A stretch of DNA of 30,939 nucleotides, taken from CAYJHC01 sp964369805. Its GTDB lineage: Bacteria; Bacillota; Clostridia; Peptostreptococcales; Anaerovoracaceae. The stretch spans positions 1-30,939 of the forward strand of contig CAYJFM010000024.1 in NCBI GenBank assembly GCA_964369805.1. Reading direction: 5' to 3'. Position numbers and translations under genes: made by a program. This document shows positions 7,901-14,832 of the stretch, piece after piece. The first letter of the stretch is position 1; each line of letters begins with the position of its first letter. The notes under the pieces were generated by a model. The model saw nothing but the letters and a program-made list of their open reading frames with translations. It did no database searches and was not told where the DNA came from.

Positions 7901-9761
7901 TACCGATAGTTGTTTTTGGAACTAAGTCTAAGTCCATATTTTCAAGGTAAACTTTGAGAACTCTTAGAGAGGAAACCTTAACCTCTAAATTTGAGCTTGT
8001 TGCATTTTTCAAGGCAAAATTCAATATACTTAACTGCCTTGTCTCTGAGCAAAGTTGGAAAGGGACTTCCAATATAGTATCAAGCACAATAAAGAGAACT
8101 GTATTATCCAGATCTTTGCTACGTGTGACTTTTTTAAACTTATCAACATAAAGGCTAGGAGCTATGCCATTTACCCTTTGAGTTGCCTCTAGGAGAGAGG
8201 ATAGGGTGATTTTTATGGTATAGCCAATCCACCTTCTTTGTTCCTCTGTTGTTTTCAAATCTGGAAACAATACTTTTTGCAAATATTTAGACCAAAGCTC
8301 TAAAGAAGTTTTTCGGCCAGTTTTTATTTCAACCCCCTTTGGCAATTCTTTACGATATTTTGCATCATAGGTCGCTATAATCTTACCAATTAAAACTGCT
8401 GCCTGCCTTCTAATATCACCTTCTCTATGGGCTAGTAAATCTATGAGAAAGTTAATAGTTGTCTCCTTTTGGATCTGGCTCATGTAGGTATAGTACTCAG
8501 CTAGGGCGTTGACGTAAGCTCTTAAGTTCTTCCAATCTTTGTCAGACCGAGCATGTTCGAGCAAGTTACCAAAGGAAATTTCGCCACCTATTTTACTCAT
8601 TACTTCAATGTTATGTTTAATTGCCCAGTATTTAATTCTATCAACAGCCTCGTTATTAGTTAGCAAGGCTGGATCTTTCCAGTTAACTTGTTTAAGCTTA
8701 TTAGAAGAGAAGCTAACTGAAACACCGCAGGCCTTCATATATTTTTCAAAGTCATAAAGTTTCTTGTATACTCTAATATATCTGCCTTTTTTGGCTTCAT
8801 CAACATTGTCTAATTTACTTAAAATCACATCAAAGGCTTCTTCTAAAGAATAGAAATGTACAATTTCTTTACCACTTAGACCTCTAGAGCTTTTTGTTCG
8901 GAAATCTGCATAAATAAGCAATAGGGATTCTACAGAGAGGTTTTCAATCTCTAAATCCCAAGTAGAGTGATTGCTAGCAATAAGACTAATTTGAGGGCAT
9001 TTGATTCTAGTTAAAAAATCATCGGTATAATAATAGTGTAAATATGGTATTCTGCTATGCTCTTCTGTTTTGCAACCGAATTTACCTATGTCGTGGGAAA
9101 TAGCAGCACCAGAAATACAGGCTAAATCTACAGGTACACCAGATTCTTTTAATTGACGACCAACATGCATTGCTACGGAGTGGACACCCGCTATGTGACC
9201 TTTTGTATCAAAAGGAGTTATTTCCGCTCCAATTGCAAGGAAGTTAAGGACATAATTTTCGTCAAAATATTTTTTCAGGGTGTCATATTCTGACTTTGCT
9301 TGGCAGTCTTCTATTTCCTCTTGCTTCAAGAAAAATATTTCTGTTTTGCTATCTAAGGCTCCTGTTTCCCTTTTGAAAGAAAGAACCTCTTTAAGGATTT
9401 CACTAAAAATAATTCGACCTTTATAGTAGTCTGCATCACGTGAAAGTGTGGATTTCTCTGCGGTGTCTGGAAAGAGTGTTTGATGAGTATAGTCAAAAAT
9501 ATATTTTAGAAAGCCCTCTTCTGGGATTTGTGAAAAACGCTCTAAAGTTTCAATGGAAAGTTCTAAGACATCTGCGCATAGGCAATCTCTACAGTTTACA
9601 AAAGTTTTAGAAATGCTCTTCCAGTCGAAGTGGTCTAGAGTTTTCTCCATGGACTCTATAGTAAGACCAAGATCTTTTAACAATGAAGGGCTTAAAAGTG
9701 CTTTTTCTATGTTAGAGTATAAGTTATCTGCTAAAGCCGTTTTCTGTTTGTTTTCAGACAT
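4935..9761 (-). CDS. Giant multidomain protein: HD domain, HEAT-like solenoid, NadD-like nucleotidyltransferase, GNAT-like and PRTase-like domains
   Basis: A 1608-residue soluble protein, first gene of the leftward operon (ATG at 9761 after AAGGAGA). Domains in order: an alpha-helical N-terminus (1-170); an HD phosphohydrolase (about 185-300; H194, H223-D224 in SHDIGKFG, H265, D286); a long helical solenoid of HEAT/ARM type (about 400-910, for example HREGDIRRQAAVLIGKI); a NadD/CoaD-type nucleotidyltransferase (930-1125) with FFPGTFDPFSLSH (H945; SxSH in place of HxGH) and an intact ISSTRIR at 1091-1097; a GNAT-like acyltransferase region (about 1140-1275); and a phosphoribosyltransferase-like domain with the PRPP-type motif ILVDDILHKGYR (D1423, D1424). 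In Firmicutes nadD is usually followed by the HD gene yqeK, so joining these two activities fits NAD or dinucleotide metabolism. The substrate is unknown. The GNAT and PRTase calls rest on short motifs. Confidence 0.8.
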   Translation of the reverse strand: MSENKQKTALADNLYSNIEKALLSPSLLKDLGLTIESMEKTLDHFDWKSISKTFVNCRDCLCADVLELSIETLERFSQIPEEGFLKYIFDYTHQTLFPDTAEKSTLSRDADYYKGRIIFSEILKEVLSFKRETGALDSKTEIFFLKQEEIEDCQAKSEYDTLKKYFDENYVLNFLAIGAEITPFDTKGHIAGVHSVAMHVGRQLKESGVPVDLACISGAAISHDIGKFGCKTEEHSRIPYLHYYYTDDFLTRIKCPQISLIASNHSTWDLEIENLSVESLLLIYADFRTKSSRGLSGKEIVHFYSLEEAFDVILSKLDNVDEAKKGRYIRVYKKLYDFEKYMKACGVSVSFSSNKLKQVNWKDPALLTNNEAVDRIKYWAIKHNIEVMSKIGGEISFGNLLEHARSDKDWKNLRAYVNALAEYYTYMSQIQKETTINFLIDLLAHREGDIRRQAAVLIGKIIATYDAKYRKELPKGVEIKTGRKTSLELWSKYLQKVLFPDLKTTEEQRRWIGYTIKITLSSLLEATQRVNGIAPSLYVDKFKKVTRSKDLDNTVLFIVLDTILEVPFQLCSETRQLSILNFALKNATSSNLEVKVSSLRVLKVYLENMDLDLVPKTTIGKIKSISKFVEADNLPIAIIFLKYRIQKSIGVITDNTEALYQKLYYNGSTTNTIHRENLKVATPWVIKAVNIKLLLREMRNGDRTSIFYLAMHFSNLLKTSERITVRHLAGEGLLEVSKFLNFDQRNEIVVELTKGLEIGDYQFSKYIPKYLGALILDLRPEEFDETLAELRNMLNSSNERVVPVTLDTLGEILSKYDSYKGVDLTIDDYLKRKKRLLGMILKGMANYKREISKEAFMVLGQHVFASEELSINAKFDIFKKMHKKMISLVVGIEEDELTFFNNAATLNHIYRFASDYEYLHNGMNIPDNKDMAFFPGTFDPFSLSHKAIATAIRDMGYEVYMAIDEFSWSKKTQPRAIRKQIVNMSIADEMGIYVYPDDQPINIANDKDIEKLKKLNKDKNLFIVVGSDVIENASSYKAAPREHSIHSLNHLVFKRESDEALSTIDSGYAKASALIKGEVVELSLPTHLEDISSTRIRDNIDSNRDIATLIDPVTQRYIYDNSLYMREPQYKTLLSSKGLFFQPLSDKNEKGIRTTAIGDVESGKILARATVREAHTGYLYDEFKSEDLAAYVRKNALGKIIIIQDITINKKVSDLDLYQLMLTETLSDALREDFAYAVYKDEAKTPDKHLLSSLERQGFIEILIDNKETRTYAVDMRKPTVLFQNTDTILKDPFNKNKRMLKTLHRCHKRLQLSLAQMYPGSLILSINSSVMNQRLIEKITGENGVPSVQLKERKLGPYMCVPFGNILRGMVVPNTVTKTLHTEKYFDPQMESSEIAEYPFYATIENQVETLKSFNRPAILVDDILHKGYRIKTLDGTIRASGIDVKKIVVGLLSGRGQDLMRAQDHPVESVYFLPNLESWFVESSLYPFLGGDGIKREGGLTDGTVTSINLILPYVMPRFLSAFDKSVVYNLSETCLLNTKEILETLEEEYQIEFQRKLTLQRLSEAVKSPKYPDVGACLDYDKSLSPSAYINSDIEKLIRLKGLVY

Positions 9762-9800
9762 AATTTATCTCCTTGTGATTTTTAAATTTTACTTTCTATT

Positions 9801-9809
9801 AGTTTACCA
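9801..9809 (-). promoter_or_regulatory. Possible extended -10 promoter of the leftward six-gene operon
   Basis: On the minus strand, TGG followed by TAAACT forms an extended -10 element about 40 bases before the start of the giant gene. The -35 region is poor (A-rich). It lies back to back with the rnhA promoter in the 109-base divergent gap. No other candidate of similar quality is seen there. Confidence 0.3.
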
Positions 9810-9815
9810 TATTTA

Positions 9816-9844
9816 TTGAGAATTGTTTTAAATAATGGTACTAT
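9816..9844 (+). promoter_or_regulatory. Probable sigma-A promoter of rnhA
   Basis: TTGAGA at 9816-9821 and TACTAT at 9839-9844 are separated by 17 bases. They lie just upstream of the GGAGG ribosome site and ATG of rnhA and overlap the divergent promoter region of the giant gene. Confidence 0.5.
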
Positions 9845-9870
9845 TATTCTAAGAGAAATCGGAGGAAATA

Positions 9871-10413
9871 ATGACAAAATTAAAAATATATACAGATGGA
9901 GGCTGCTCGGGGAACCAGTCAGATGAAAATATTGGTGGCTGGGGCGCAATCTTAGTGTTTGGCTCACATGAAAAGGAGTTATATGGTGGTGAGATAAATA
10001 CTACTAATAACAGAATGGAAATGAGGGCTCTAGTTGAAGCTTTAGGGGCGCTAAATAGAAAAGGGCTAGATGTTGAAGTTTTTTCAGACAGTAGCTATCT
10101 AATGGATTGTTTTAGAAAAGGCTGGTATAAAAAATGGATTACTAATGGCTGGATGACATCACAAAAGAAACCTGTGGAAAATAAAGATCTATGGGAGCGA
10201 CTTTTGCCTTACTTAGAGATTCATAATATCGAATTTTTTAGAGTCAAAGGTCATGTTAACTTAAACAGTGCAAGTACAAATTTAAATGGACTATATAATA
10301 AATTTGTAGAGTGGAATGGCAATAAATTTACTTTTGAAGACTTTAAATATGTTACTGATATGAATAATAGGGCTGATGGGCTTTGCAATAAAGCTATGGA
10401 TGAATTGAGGTAG
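9871..10413 (+). CDS. rnhA: Ribonuclease HI
   Basis: Cleaves the RNA strand of RNA-DNA hybrids, for example R-loops and Okazaki primers. The catalytic carboxylates are all in place: YTDGGCSGN (first Asp), NNRMEMRALVEAL (Glu), FSDSSYL (second Asp) and MNNRADGL (last Asp), with the family KGH histidine before the last. At 180 residues it is longer than the usual 150-160. The extra length lies between KGH and NNRAD, where about 35 residues (LNSASTNLNGLYNKF to FKYVTDM) replace a short flexible loop. The start follows GGAGG at 9862. The HD protein gene begins two bases after its stop, so the two form one operon. Confidence 0.93.
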   Translation: MTKLKIYTDGGCSGNQSDENIGGWGAILVFGSHEKELYGGEINTTNNRMEMRALVEALGALNRKGLDVEVFSDSSYLMDCFRKGWYKKWITNGWMTSQKKPVENKDLWERLLPYLEIHNIEFFRVKGHVNLNSASTNLNGLYNKFVEWNGNKFTFEDFKYVTDMNNRADGLCNKAMDELR

Positions 10414-10415
10414 CT

Positions 10416-10946
10416 ATGGGAATTCCATCAAAGAATGAAGCCCTTGCCCTACTTGAGGAATTTGAAACCCCAGGGATGGCGAAAAAGCATACAATTGAAG
10501 TAGGAAGAATTGCAGTGCTTATTGGGAAGGCTTTTAATTCGGCTGTTGCTGCAGAGGAACAGCTTAATATTAATTTAATTGAAGCTGCCGGGATTACTCA
10601 TGATATGGTTCGACATATGGAGGATCACGGAGAGGAAGCTGCAAAGATACTAGAAGGCTTAGGCCATAGTGAGGTTGCGGAAATAGTTAAGGATCATATG
10701 AAGTATAAATTCGAAGGGATAAAATTTGAAGAAGTAGATATTGTATGCTTAGCTGATAGATTAGTTTTAGACGATCAGTTTGTGGGAGTAGAGAGAAGGA
10801 TGGCTTATGTGTTAGAAAAGTACAAGCATATTCCAGAGGCTGAAGAAAAAATCAATAAGGCTATAAAAAGCATAAAGGAATATGTGGATGCGTTGGAAAA
10901 CAAAATAGGTAAAAGTTTAGAGGAAGTAATAAAAGCGGGTAATTAA
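10416..10946 (+). CDS. HD-domain phosphohydrolase-like protein
   Basis: A 176-residue metal-dependent HD-superfamily protein. Visible ligands are H25 (KKHTIEVGR), H62-D63 (GITHDMVRHM), H94 (KDHM) and D114 (LADRLV), the order expected of a compact HD hydrolase. Such proteins hydrolyse phosphate esters, often of nucleotides, but the substrate here is unknown. The C-terminus (about 135-176) is a charged helix. It is translationally close to rnhA (two-base gap, ribosome site inside the rnhA end) and ends at a bidirectional terminator. Two more HD domains occur in this window, in the giant protein and at 21958-22536. Confidence 0.82.
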   Translation: MGIPSKNEALALLEEFETPGMAKKHTIEVGRIAVLIGKAFNSAVAAEEQLNINLIEAAGITHDMVRHMEDHGEEAAKILEGLGHSEVAEIVKDHMKYKFEGIKFEEVDIVCLADRLVLDDQFVGVERRMAYVLEKYKHIPEAEEKINKAIKSIKEYVDALENKIGKSLEEVIKAGN

Positions 10947-10989
10947 AAAACACGGGAAAAGCACTTAGCTTGTGAATATCCCGTGTTTT
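10947..10989. terminator. Bidirectional intrinsic terminator
   Basis: AAAACACGGG at 10947-10956 pairs perfectly with CCCGTGTTTT at 10980-10989. The A/T flanks provide a U-run on both strands. It sits between the convergent HD gene (stop 10946) and the D-2-hydroxyacid dehydrogenase (stop 11002). The 23-base loop is long but contains a possible inner CAC/GTG pairing. Confidence 0.8.
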
Positions 10990-11001
10990 ATATTTGAATG
11001 A

Positions 11002-11970
11002 TTACATGTTTATGCAGTTCTTTGCAATACCATCTTCAATAAAGGACCGCAAGTTTTCGTATGCAACGTTTACGAGCCTCTCTCTTGCATCATTAGAACT
11101 CCAAGCAACATGTGGAGTAATAGAACAGTTTTTTGCACCGATTAGCGGGCTACCAAACCTAGGGGGCTCTTGGCCCAGAACATCCAGGCCGGCACCTGCT
11201 ATAACACCATCATTTAAAGCATTTGCTAAATCAAACTCATTTATTAGTGGCCCGCGCCCTGTATTAACAATAAAGGCGGTTTTCTTCATCCTAGAAAGAG
11301 CTTCTTTATTAATAATACCTTGAGTTTCAGGGCTAAGTAAGCAGTGAAGACTAATAAAGTCACTTTTCTTTAGAAGAATATTTAAGTCTACAAATTTAAC
11401 ATTAGGTGTTTTCTTATATTTGTCAGGGTTCTGAGTAAAGGCAAGGATTTTCATACCAAAAGCAGAAGCTACTTGCGCTACCCTACTCCCTATTGTTCCA
11501 AACCCTATAAGCCCAATGGTTTTACCATCTAATTCTTGAAGAGGAAAATCTGTAAAAGAAAAATCTTTTGCAGTTTCCCATTGGCCATTAGTAACGCTAT
11601 TATTGTATTTTGCAACGCTGTTGCAATGGTTCAAAATAAATGCAAAGGTGTGCTGCACAACGCTTTCTGTACTATAGGCAGGAATGTTTGTAACAGGTAT
11701 ACCTTTTGATGCAGCAGCAGAAGTGTCTACAGTATTAAAACCTGTCGCTAATACACCTATCCATTTTAAATTAGGGCTACTATTTATGAGGTCTTTAGTC
11801 AGAAGAACTTTGTTAGAAAAAACGTGAGTCGCGTCTTTAATTCTTTCCCTCACTTCTTCTGGACTTGTTCTATCATAAACAATTACCTCGCCAAGACGTT
11901 GGAATTTATTCCAACTTTTTTTTGAAGGATTTGTAATTTCTCCATCAAGAATGATAATTTTATTTTCCAT
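11002..11970 (-). CDS. D-2-hydroxyacid dehydrogenase
   Basis: NAD-dependent dehydrogenase of D-2-hydroxyacids (glycerate/hydroxypyruvate, phosphoglycerate or lactate type), cytosolic. The 322 residues carry the dinucleotide motif GLIGFGTIGSRVAQ, the catalytic Arg in VNTGRGPLINE, the Glu in DVLGQEPP and the His in TPHVAWSS, each at its expected place. Length matches single-unit hydroxypyruvate reductases; there is no ACT domain as in long SerA proteins. After the second strand it reads FTQNP, which does not settle NAD versus NADP. The ATG at 11970 follows AAAGGAG. It lies 42 bases after the CvpA-like gene and is probably read with it. The exact substrate cannot be told. Confidence 0.88.
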   Translation of the reverse strand: MENKIIILDGEITNPSKKSWNKFQRLGEVIVYDRTSPEEVRERIKDATHVFSNKVLLTKDLINSSPNLKWIGVLATGFNTVDTSAAASKGIPVTNIPAYSTESVVQHTFAFILNHCNSVAKYNNSVTNGQWETAKDFSFTDFPLQELDGKTIGLIGFGTIGSRVAQVASAFGMKILAFTQNPDKYKKTPNVKFVDLNILLKKSDFISLHCLLSPETQGIINKEALSRMKKTAFIVNTGRGPLINEFDLANALNDGVIAGAGLDVLGQEPPRFGSPLIGAKNCSITPHVAWSSNDARERLVNVAYENLRSFIEDGIAKNCINM

Positions 11971-12012
11971 AAGGCTCCTTTCATTTGTAACATATAGATT
12001 TAAATTGCACTA

Positions 12013-12507
12013 CTAAACACTAGGCATAAGAGTTTCTACAAAGTTAAAGCTTGAAAAAATACCTCCAAACAGGCTGTTATCAATTAAATCAGTGACAGGC
12101 AAAGCTGCAGAAACATCAATTAAAGCAATAATTTCAGGGATGAAGAATAGAAGTAACATAATAACTATAATCCCTTTAGCTAAACCAATAACGCCACCTA
12201 GGACTTTCTGGGAGGTTTTCTCGTCTTTTTTGTAGGTGTTTTTCATTAGGGAAGGATAGAATAAACCTGCCAGTGCCCTTAAAACTGCAAACATAATTAT
12301 GTATAATAATGCTGCAAGTAGCAAGGTTGGAAAAGTATCTTTTGCAACTTCAGGCAAAACAGCCTCTAAGGCCGTTGTAACAATTGCAGTTAAAAATAGT
12401 GGAATGATTAGAAAAACCAACCCAAAGATATTAAGTGATAACGAGGTACGGACGCCGACTAAAATCGATAATCCTATTGTGATAGTTAATATGATGTCTA
12501 ATATCAT
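12013..12507 (-). CDS. CvpA-like membrane protein
   Basis: A 164-residue integral membrane protein with four hydrophobic segments and a short cytoplasmic linker (YPSLMKNTYKKDEKTSQ) before GGVIGLAKGIIVIMLLLFF, the pattern seen in the CvpA/colicin V production family. The function of that family is unclear; it is linked to envelope integrity in some bacteria. The frame is open upstream to a GTG at 12546. I choose the ATG at 12507 because a GGAGG site lies seven bases before it, and because the longer frame would run through the promoter/operator region at 12542-12578. Family call is moderate. Confidence 0.65.
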   Translation of the reverse strand: MILDIILTITIGLSILVGVRTSLSLNIFGLVFLIIPLFLTAIVTTALEAVLPEVAKDTFPTLLLAALLYIIMFAVLRALAGLFYPSLMKNTYKKDEKTSQKVLGGVIGLAKGIIVIMLLLFFIPEIIALIDVSAALPVTDLIDNSLFGGIFSSFNFVETLMPSV

Positions 12508-12541
12508 GACATATCCTCCATAAAATATTGATATAATTAAG

Positions 12542-12562
12542 TACACTATAGTGTATAGTGTA
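12542..12562. promoter_or_regulatory. Operator-like array of three 7-base repeats
   Basis: TACACTA (12542-12548) is followed directly by TAGTGTA (12549-12555) and again TAGTGTA (12556-12562). The first two units make a perfect 14-base palindrome and the third is a direct repeat. The array overlaps the predicted -10 of the CvpA-like gene, where a repressor would block transcription. TACACTA also occurs at 14658-14664, at the predicted -10 of the TetR gene at 14055-14597. Confidence 0.5.
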
Positions 12563-12578
12563 TTGAAATTAAAAGCAA
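12550..12578 (-). promoter_or_regulatory. Predicted promoter of the CvpA-like/dehydrogenase pair
   Basis: On the minus strand TTGCTT (12578-12573) and TACACT (12555-12550) are 17 bases apart, upstream of the ATG at 12507. The -10 lies inside the 7-base repeat array. Confidence 0.4.
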
Positions 12579-12612
12579 GAAAAATTACAAAAATGAAATA
12601 AAAGGGTAGGCT

Positions 12613-13419
12613 TCAATTTTCAGGAAGCGCTAGAGCTAGATTGGTGAGAAAACGCTTCTCGTACTTTAGCTTTGCAAAGCTGAGAATGCGGTTAACGAAG
12701 ACGGCATCTGAGACTCCACCTACAACACCAACAATTGGAACTCCTTGTAAAAATTTCATACATAATAATTCGGTAGCTAACACGTCAGAAACCATAAGGA
12801 TTTCAGCTGACTCATCATAAGACTCTGGCAACTGAGGATCGGAAATATAATCATCAAGAGCCCTGTTTGCTCTTAGTAGGTCATCACCATAAGATAAAGA
12901 GGCAGAGATAATACTTAGAATGAAATAGCGTTCCTCTTCCGTATCATACTTAAACCCATAGTGAAGGGCGGTTTCGTAAATTCCTTTTAGGACGATAGTG
13001 ATAAAGACCGGGATGTCCGGCAAACCAATACCCAACGCTCCAAGGCTAACCCCTTTGACAGTTGAAACGGCCACATTAGTTCTGCTAGACTTGTTAGCAT
13101 TTTTAGTAAAGGCTTTCAATCTCTTTCTATCAGGAATAACACCGTAGGCATAAGCATTAACATCATGCCTTCTAGAAATCACATCTTTTTTATAACTTTT
13201 TTCTATGAGTTTTGTACCCTTAGAGAAAACTAATTTAAAACCTTTTGCGAAGGCGGCGTTTAATGTATCTTGCAAAGTGTCAGGCATTTTCTCTTCGAGG
13301 TAGTAATCTAACTTACTTGGTTGCTTTGAAGACCTAGTATAGATTAATATATCTTCTTTTTTTGCAATTCTCTCTAATTTTTTTACAACTTCTCTTGCTT
13401 CTCGCTTCTTATTTGGCAT
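12613..13419 (-). CDS. EcsC-family protein
   Basis: A 268-residue protein resembling the EcsC family, named after the third gene of the Bacillus ecs ABC transporter locus; the molecular function is unknown. A basic N-terminal region (about 1-75) leads to a glycine-rich, membrane-interacting core with VSLGALGIGLPDIPVFITIVLKG, then HYGFKYDTEEERYFILSII, and later GVPIVGVVGGVSDAVFVNRI, all typical of the family. There is no ecsA or ecsB nearby. The ATG at 13419 has a GGAGG seven bases before it. It is downstream of two TetR genes in the same direction, so these may control it. A perfect hairpin sits just before its ribosome site. Confidence 0.78.
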   Translation of the reverse strand: MPNKKREAREVVKKLERIAKKEDILIYTRSSKQPSKLDYYLEEKMPDTLQDTLNAAFAKGFKLVFSKGTKLIEKSYKKDVISRRHDVNAYAYGVIPDRKRLKAFTKNANKSSRTNVAVSTVKGVSLGALGIGLPDIPVFITIVLKGIYETALHYGFKYDTEEERYFILSIISASLSYGDDLLRANRALDDYISDPQLPESYDESAEILMVSDVLATELLCMKFLQGVPIVGVVGGVSDAVFVNRILSFAKLKYEKRFLTNLALALPEN

Positions 13420-13438
13420 TATGCACCTCCATAGTCAA

Positions 13439-13464
13439 AGAACCACATTGCAAAATGTGGTTCT
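13439..13464 (-). terminator. Perfect 11-bp hairpin between tetR-like and EcsC-like genes
   Basis: AGAACCACATT (13439-13449) and AATGTGGTTCT (13454-13464) pair without mismatch around a four-base loop. On the minus strand only a short TTT follows, so it may be a weak terminator, an attenuator, or a processing or translation-control element. It ends a few bases before the GGAGG of the EcsC-like gene. Confidence 0.5.
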
Positions 13465-13491
13465 ATAGATATAAATTCCCCTCGGGTGTTT

Positions 13492-14028
13492 TTAAGCATT
13501 TTGTGGGTCTTTAATAAGGCTAAGATAAATATCAATAACTTCATCGCTTTTCATTGCAAAGTCTGAGATGATCCATTTTTCTAAAAGTGCAATTAAGCCA
13601 CCGCTTGTAAAATCAAGAACGTAGCCTAAAAACTCAGGACTTTCTTTTTCATATATATTGCCAGGAAGCATTGGACTAACTTCTGGTAGTTTGGCAGCAA
13701 GCGCTTTCTGAGCAATGTGAAAAAGATCATTCTTTACAAGAACCTTAAGAAAAGCTCCTTCTGATTGCGCAAAGTGAAAAAAGACCGTTAGGAAGTCTCT
13801 ATAAGATGGGTTTTCAATAGGCTTAAGCTGTAGTTCAATAAGCTTGTCTAGTTTCTCAGTGCATATAAATTTAATAATTTCATCCTTTGATGTAAAATTA
13901 TTATAGAAAGTTTTACGCACTACGGTTGTGTTTTCACATATTGCAGAAATGGTTATATCTGTATAAGATGTTTTTCCTAAAAGTTCAGTTAAAGATAAAG
14001 CTATGAGTGTTTTTGATTTTTTCGACAT
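13492..14028 (-). CDS. TetR-family transcriptional regulator (tandem copy 1)
   Basis: A 178-residue DNA-binding regulator. The N-terminal helix-turn-helix reads ALSLTELLGKTSYTDITISAI, followed by VVRKTFYNNFTSKDEIIKFI, the TetR signature (usually T-x-x-x-x-Y-x-x-F). The C-terminal ligand domain is not recognisable. It is a paralogue of the next gene: both begin MSKKSK and share TFYNNF at the same place. Start at 14028 has AGGAGG upstream. It is 26 bases from its paralogue and upstream of the EcsC-family gene. The ligand is unknown. Confidence 0.88.
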   Translation of the reverse strand: MSKKSKTLIALSLTELLGKTSYTDITISAICENTTVVRKTFYNNFTSKDEIIKFICTEKLDKLIELQLKPIENPSYRDFLTVFFHFAQSEGAFLKVLVKNDLFHIAQKALAAKLPEVSPMLPGNIYEKESPEFLGYVLDFTSGGLIALLEKWIISDFAMKSDEVIDIYLSLIKDPQNA

Positions 14029-14054
14029 GTTATCCTCCTAATGTCAATGCGAGA

Positions 14055-14597
14055 TTAAAAAGCGGAAAAGTCTTCTGTATCTCGAATAGTTCTTAAATAT
14101 AAATCAGCAAGATCGCTGACATCCTTATCAAAATCGTTGTTGAACCAGACTTCAGTGAGAGCAAAGACACCTGCTTGATGGAACGCAAAAACATAGTGCC
14201 AATCAGAGACGGGAGTAACCGCTAGTGAAGTTCTTGGAAGCATTTGACTGATTCTTGGGACCTCCGTTTCGAAAATTCTTCTATAAACATAAAAAAGTCT
14301 ACTGTTAAATAGTGCGCGAAAAATCGGTTCTTTATCTTTAAAAAACTGAAAAAGTTCAGTAGCAAAAATTCTAAGCGTAAAGGCCCCTTTATGCTTTATT
14401 CGCTCAATATATTCTTCGACAAGTGTAGCCCCAATGTATTCAACTATATCCATTTTAGTAGAAAAGTTGTTATAAAAAGTTTTTCTAACAAGGGTAGTGT
14501 TATCAAGAATTTCGGAAATTGTAATATCTTGAAACTCTCGATATTCTAAAATCTCCAGTAATGATTGGCTAATTTTATCTTTAGATTTTTTTGACAT
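14055..14597 (-). CDS. TetR-family transcriptional regulator (tandem copy 2)
   Basis: A 180-residue regulator with an N-terminal HTH (SLLEILEYREFQDITISEI then LVRKTFYNNFSTKMDIVEYI). The C-terminal effector domain, like that of its neighbour, ends in a region rich in aromatic residues (VSDWHYVFAFHQAGVFALTEVWF). It appears to be the first gene of the leftward TetR-TetR-EcsC unit, with AGGAGG before the ATG at 14597 and a TATAAT box at 14659-14654. The pair probably arose by duplication; they could act as a heterodimer or have diverged in ligand. Confidence 0.88.
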   Translation of the reverse strand: MSKKSKDKISQSLLEILEYREFQDITISEILDNTTLVRKTFYNNFSTKMDIVEYIGATLVEEYIERIKHKGAFTLRIFATELFQFFKDKEPIFRALFNSRLFYVYRRIFETEVPRISQMLPRTSLAVTPVSDWHYVFAFHQAGVFALTEVWFNNDFDKDVSDLADLYLRTIRDTEDFSAF

Positions 14598-14653
14598 ATA
14601 ATCCTCCTAAAGGTTTGTACAGTAGCAAATTAATACAATAATTCTCAATAGCT

Positions 14654-14664
14654 ATTATACACTA
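14654..14664 (-). promoter_or_regulatory. -10 element and possible half-operator of the tetR-like pair
   Basis: On the minus strand TAGTG is joined to a consensus TATAAT (14659-14654) upstream of the second TetR gene. The -35 region is weak and A/T-rich. The 7-base word TACACTA (14658-14664, plus strand) matches the unit repeated before the CvpA-like gene, which hints at autoregulation but may be chance. Confidence 0.4.
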
Positions 14665-14769
14665 AAATATAAAAAATTAAAAGCATTTTTACACTTTTTA
14701 GGCTAAAAAGGGAAAAAACATATAGTTACACACAAAAAAATCTAATTTCTTGAAGATGTGGAAATTAAA

Positions 14770-14799
14770 TTGAGTAAATTTTAGTGTTAATTTATTCAA
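14770..14799. repeat. Inverted repeat upstream of the trpB T-box promoter
   Basis: TTGAGTAAATT (14770-14780) and AATTTATTCAA (14789-14799) form 11-base arms with one wobble position and an 8-base spacer. It lies about 30 bases before the -35 box. It could be a regulator site or a weak hairpin; nothing else is seen between the TetR gene and the promoter. Confidence 0.4.
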
Positions 14800-14832
14800 G
14801 TACAACCAAACATTAAAGTGTTGAAAAACTTG

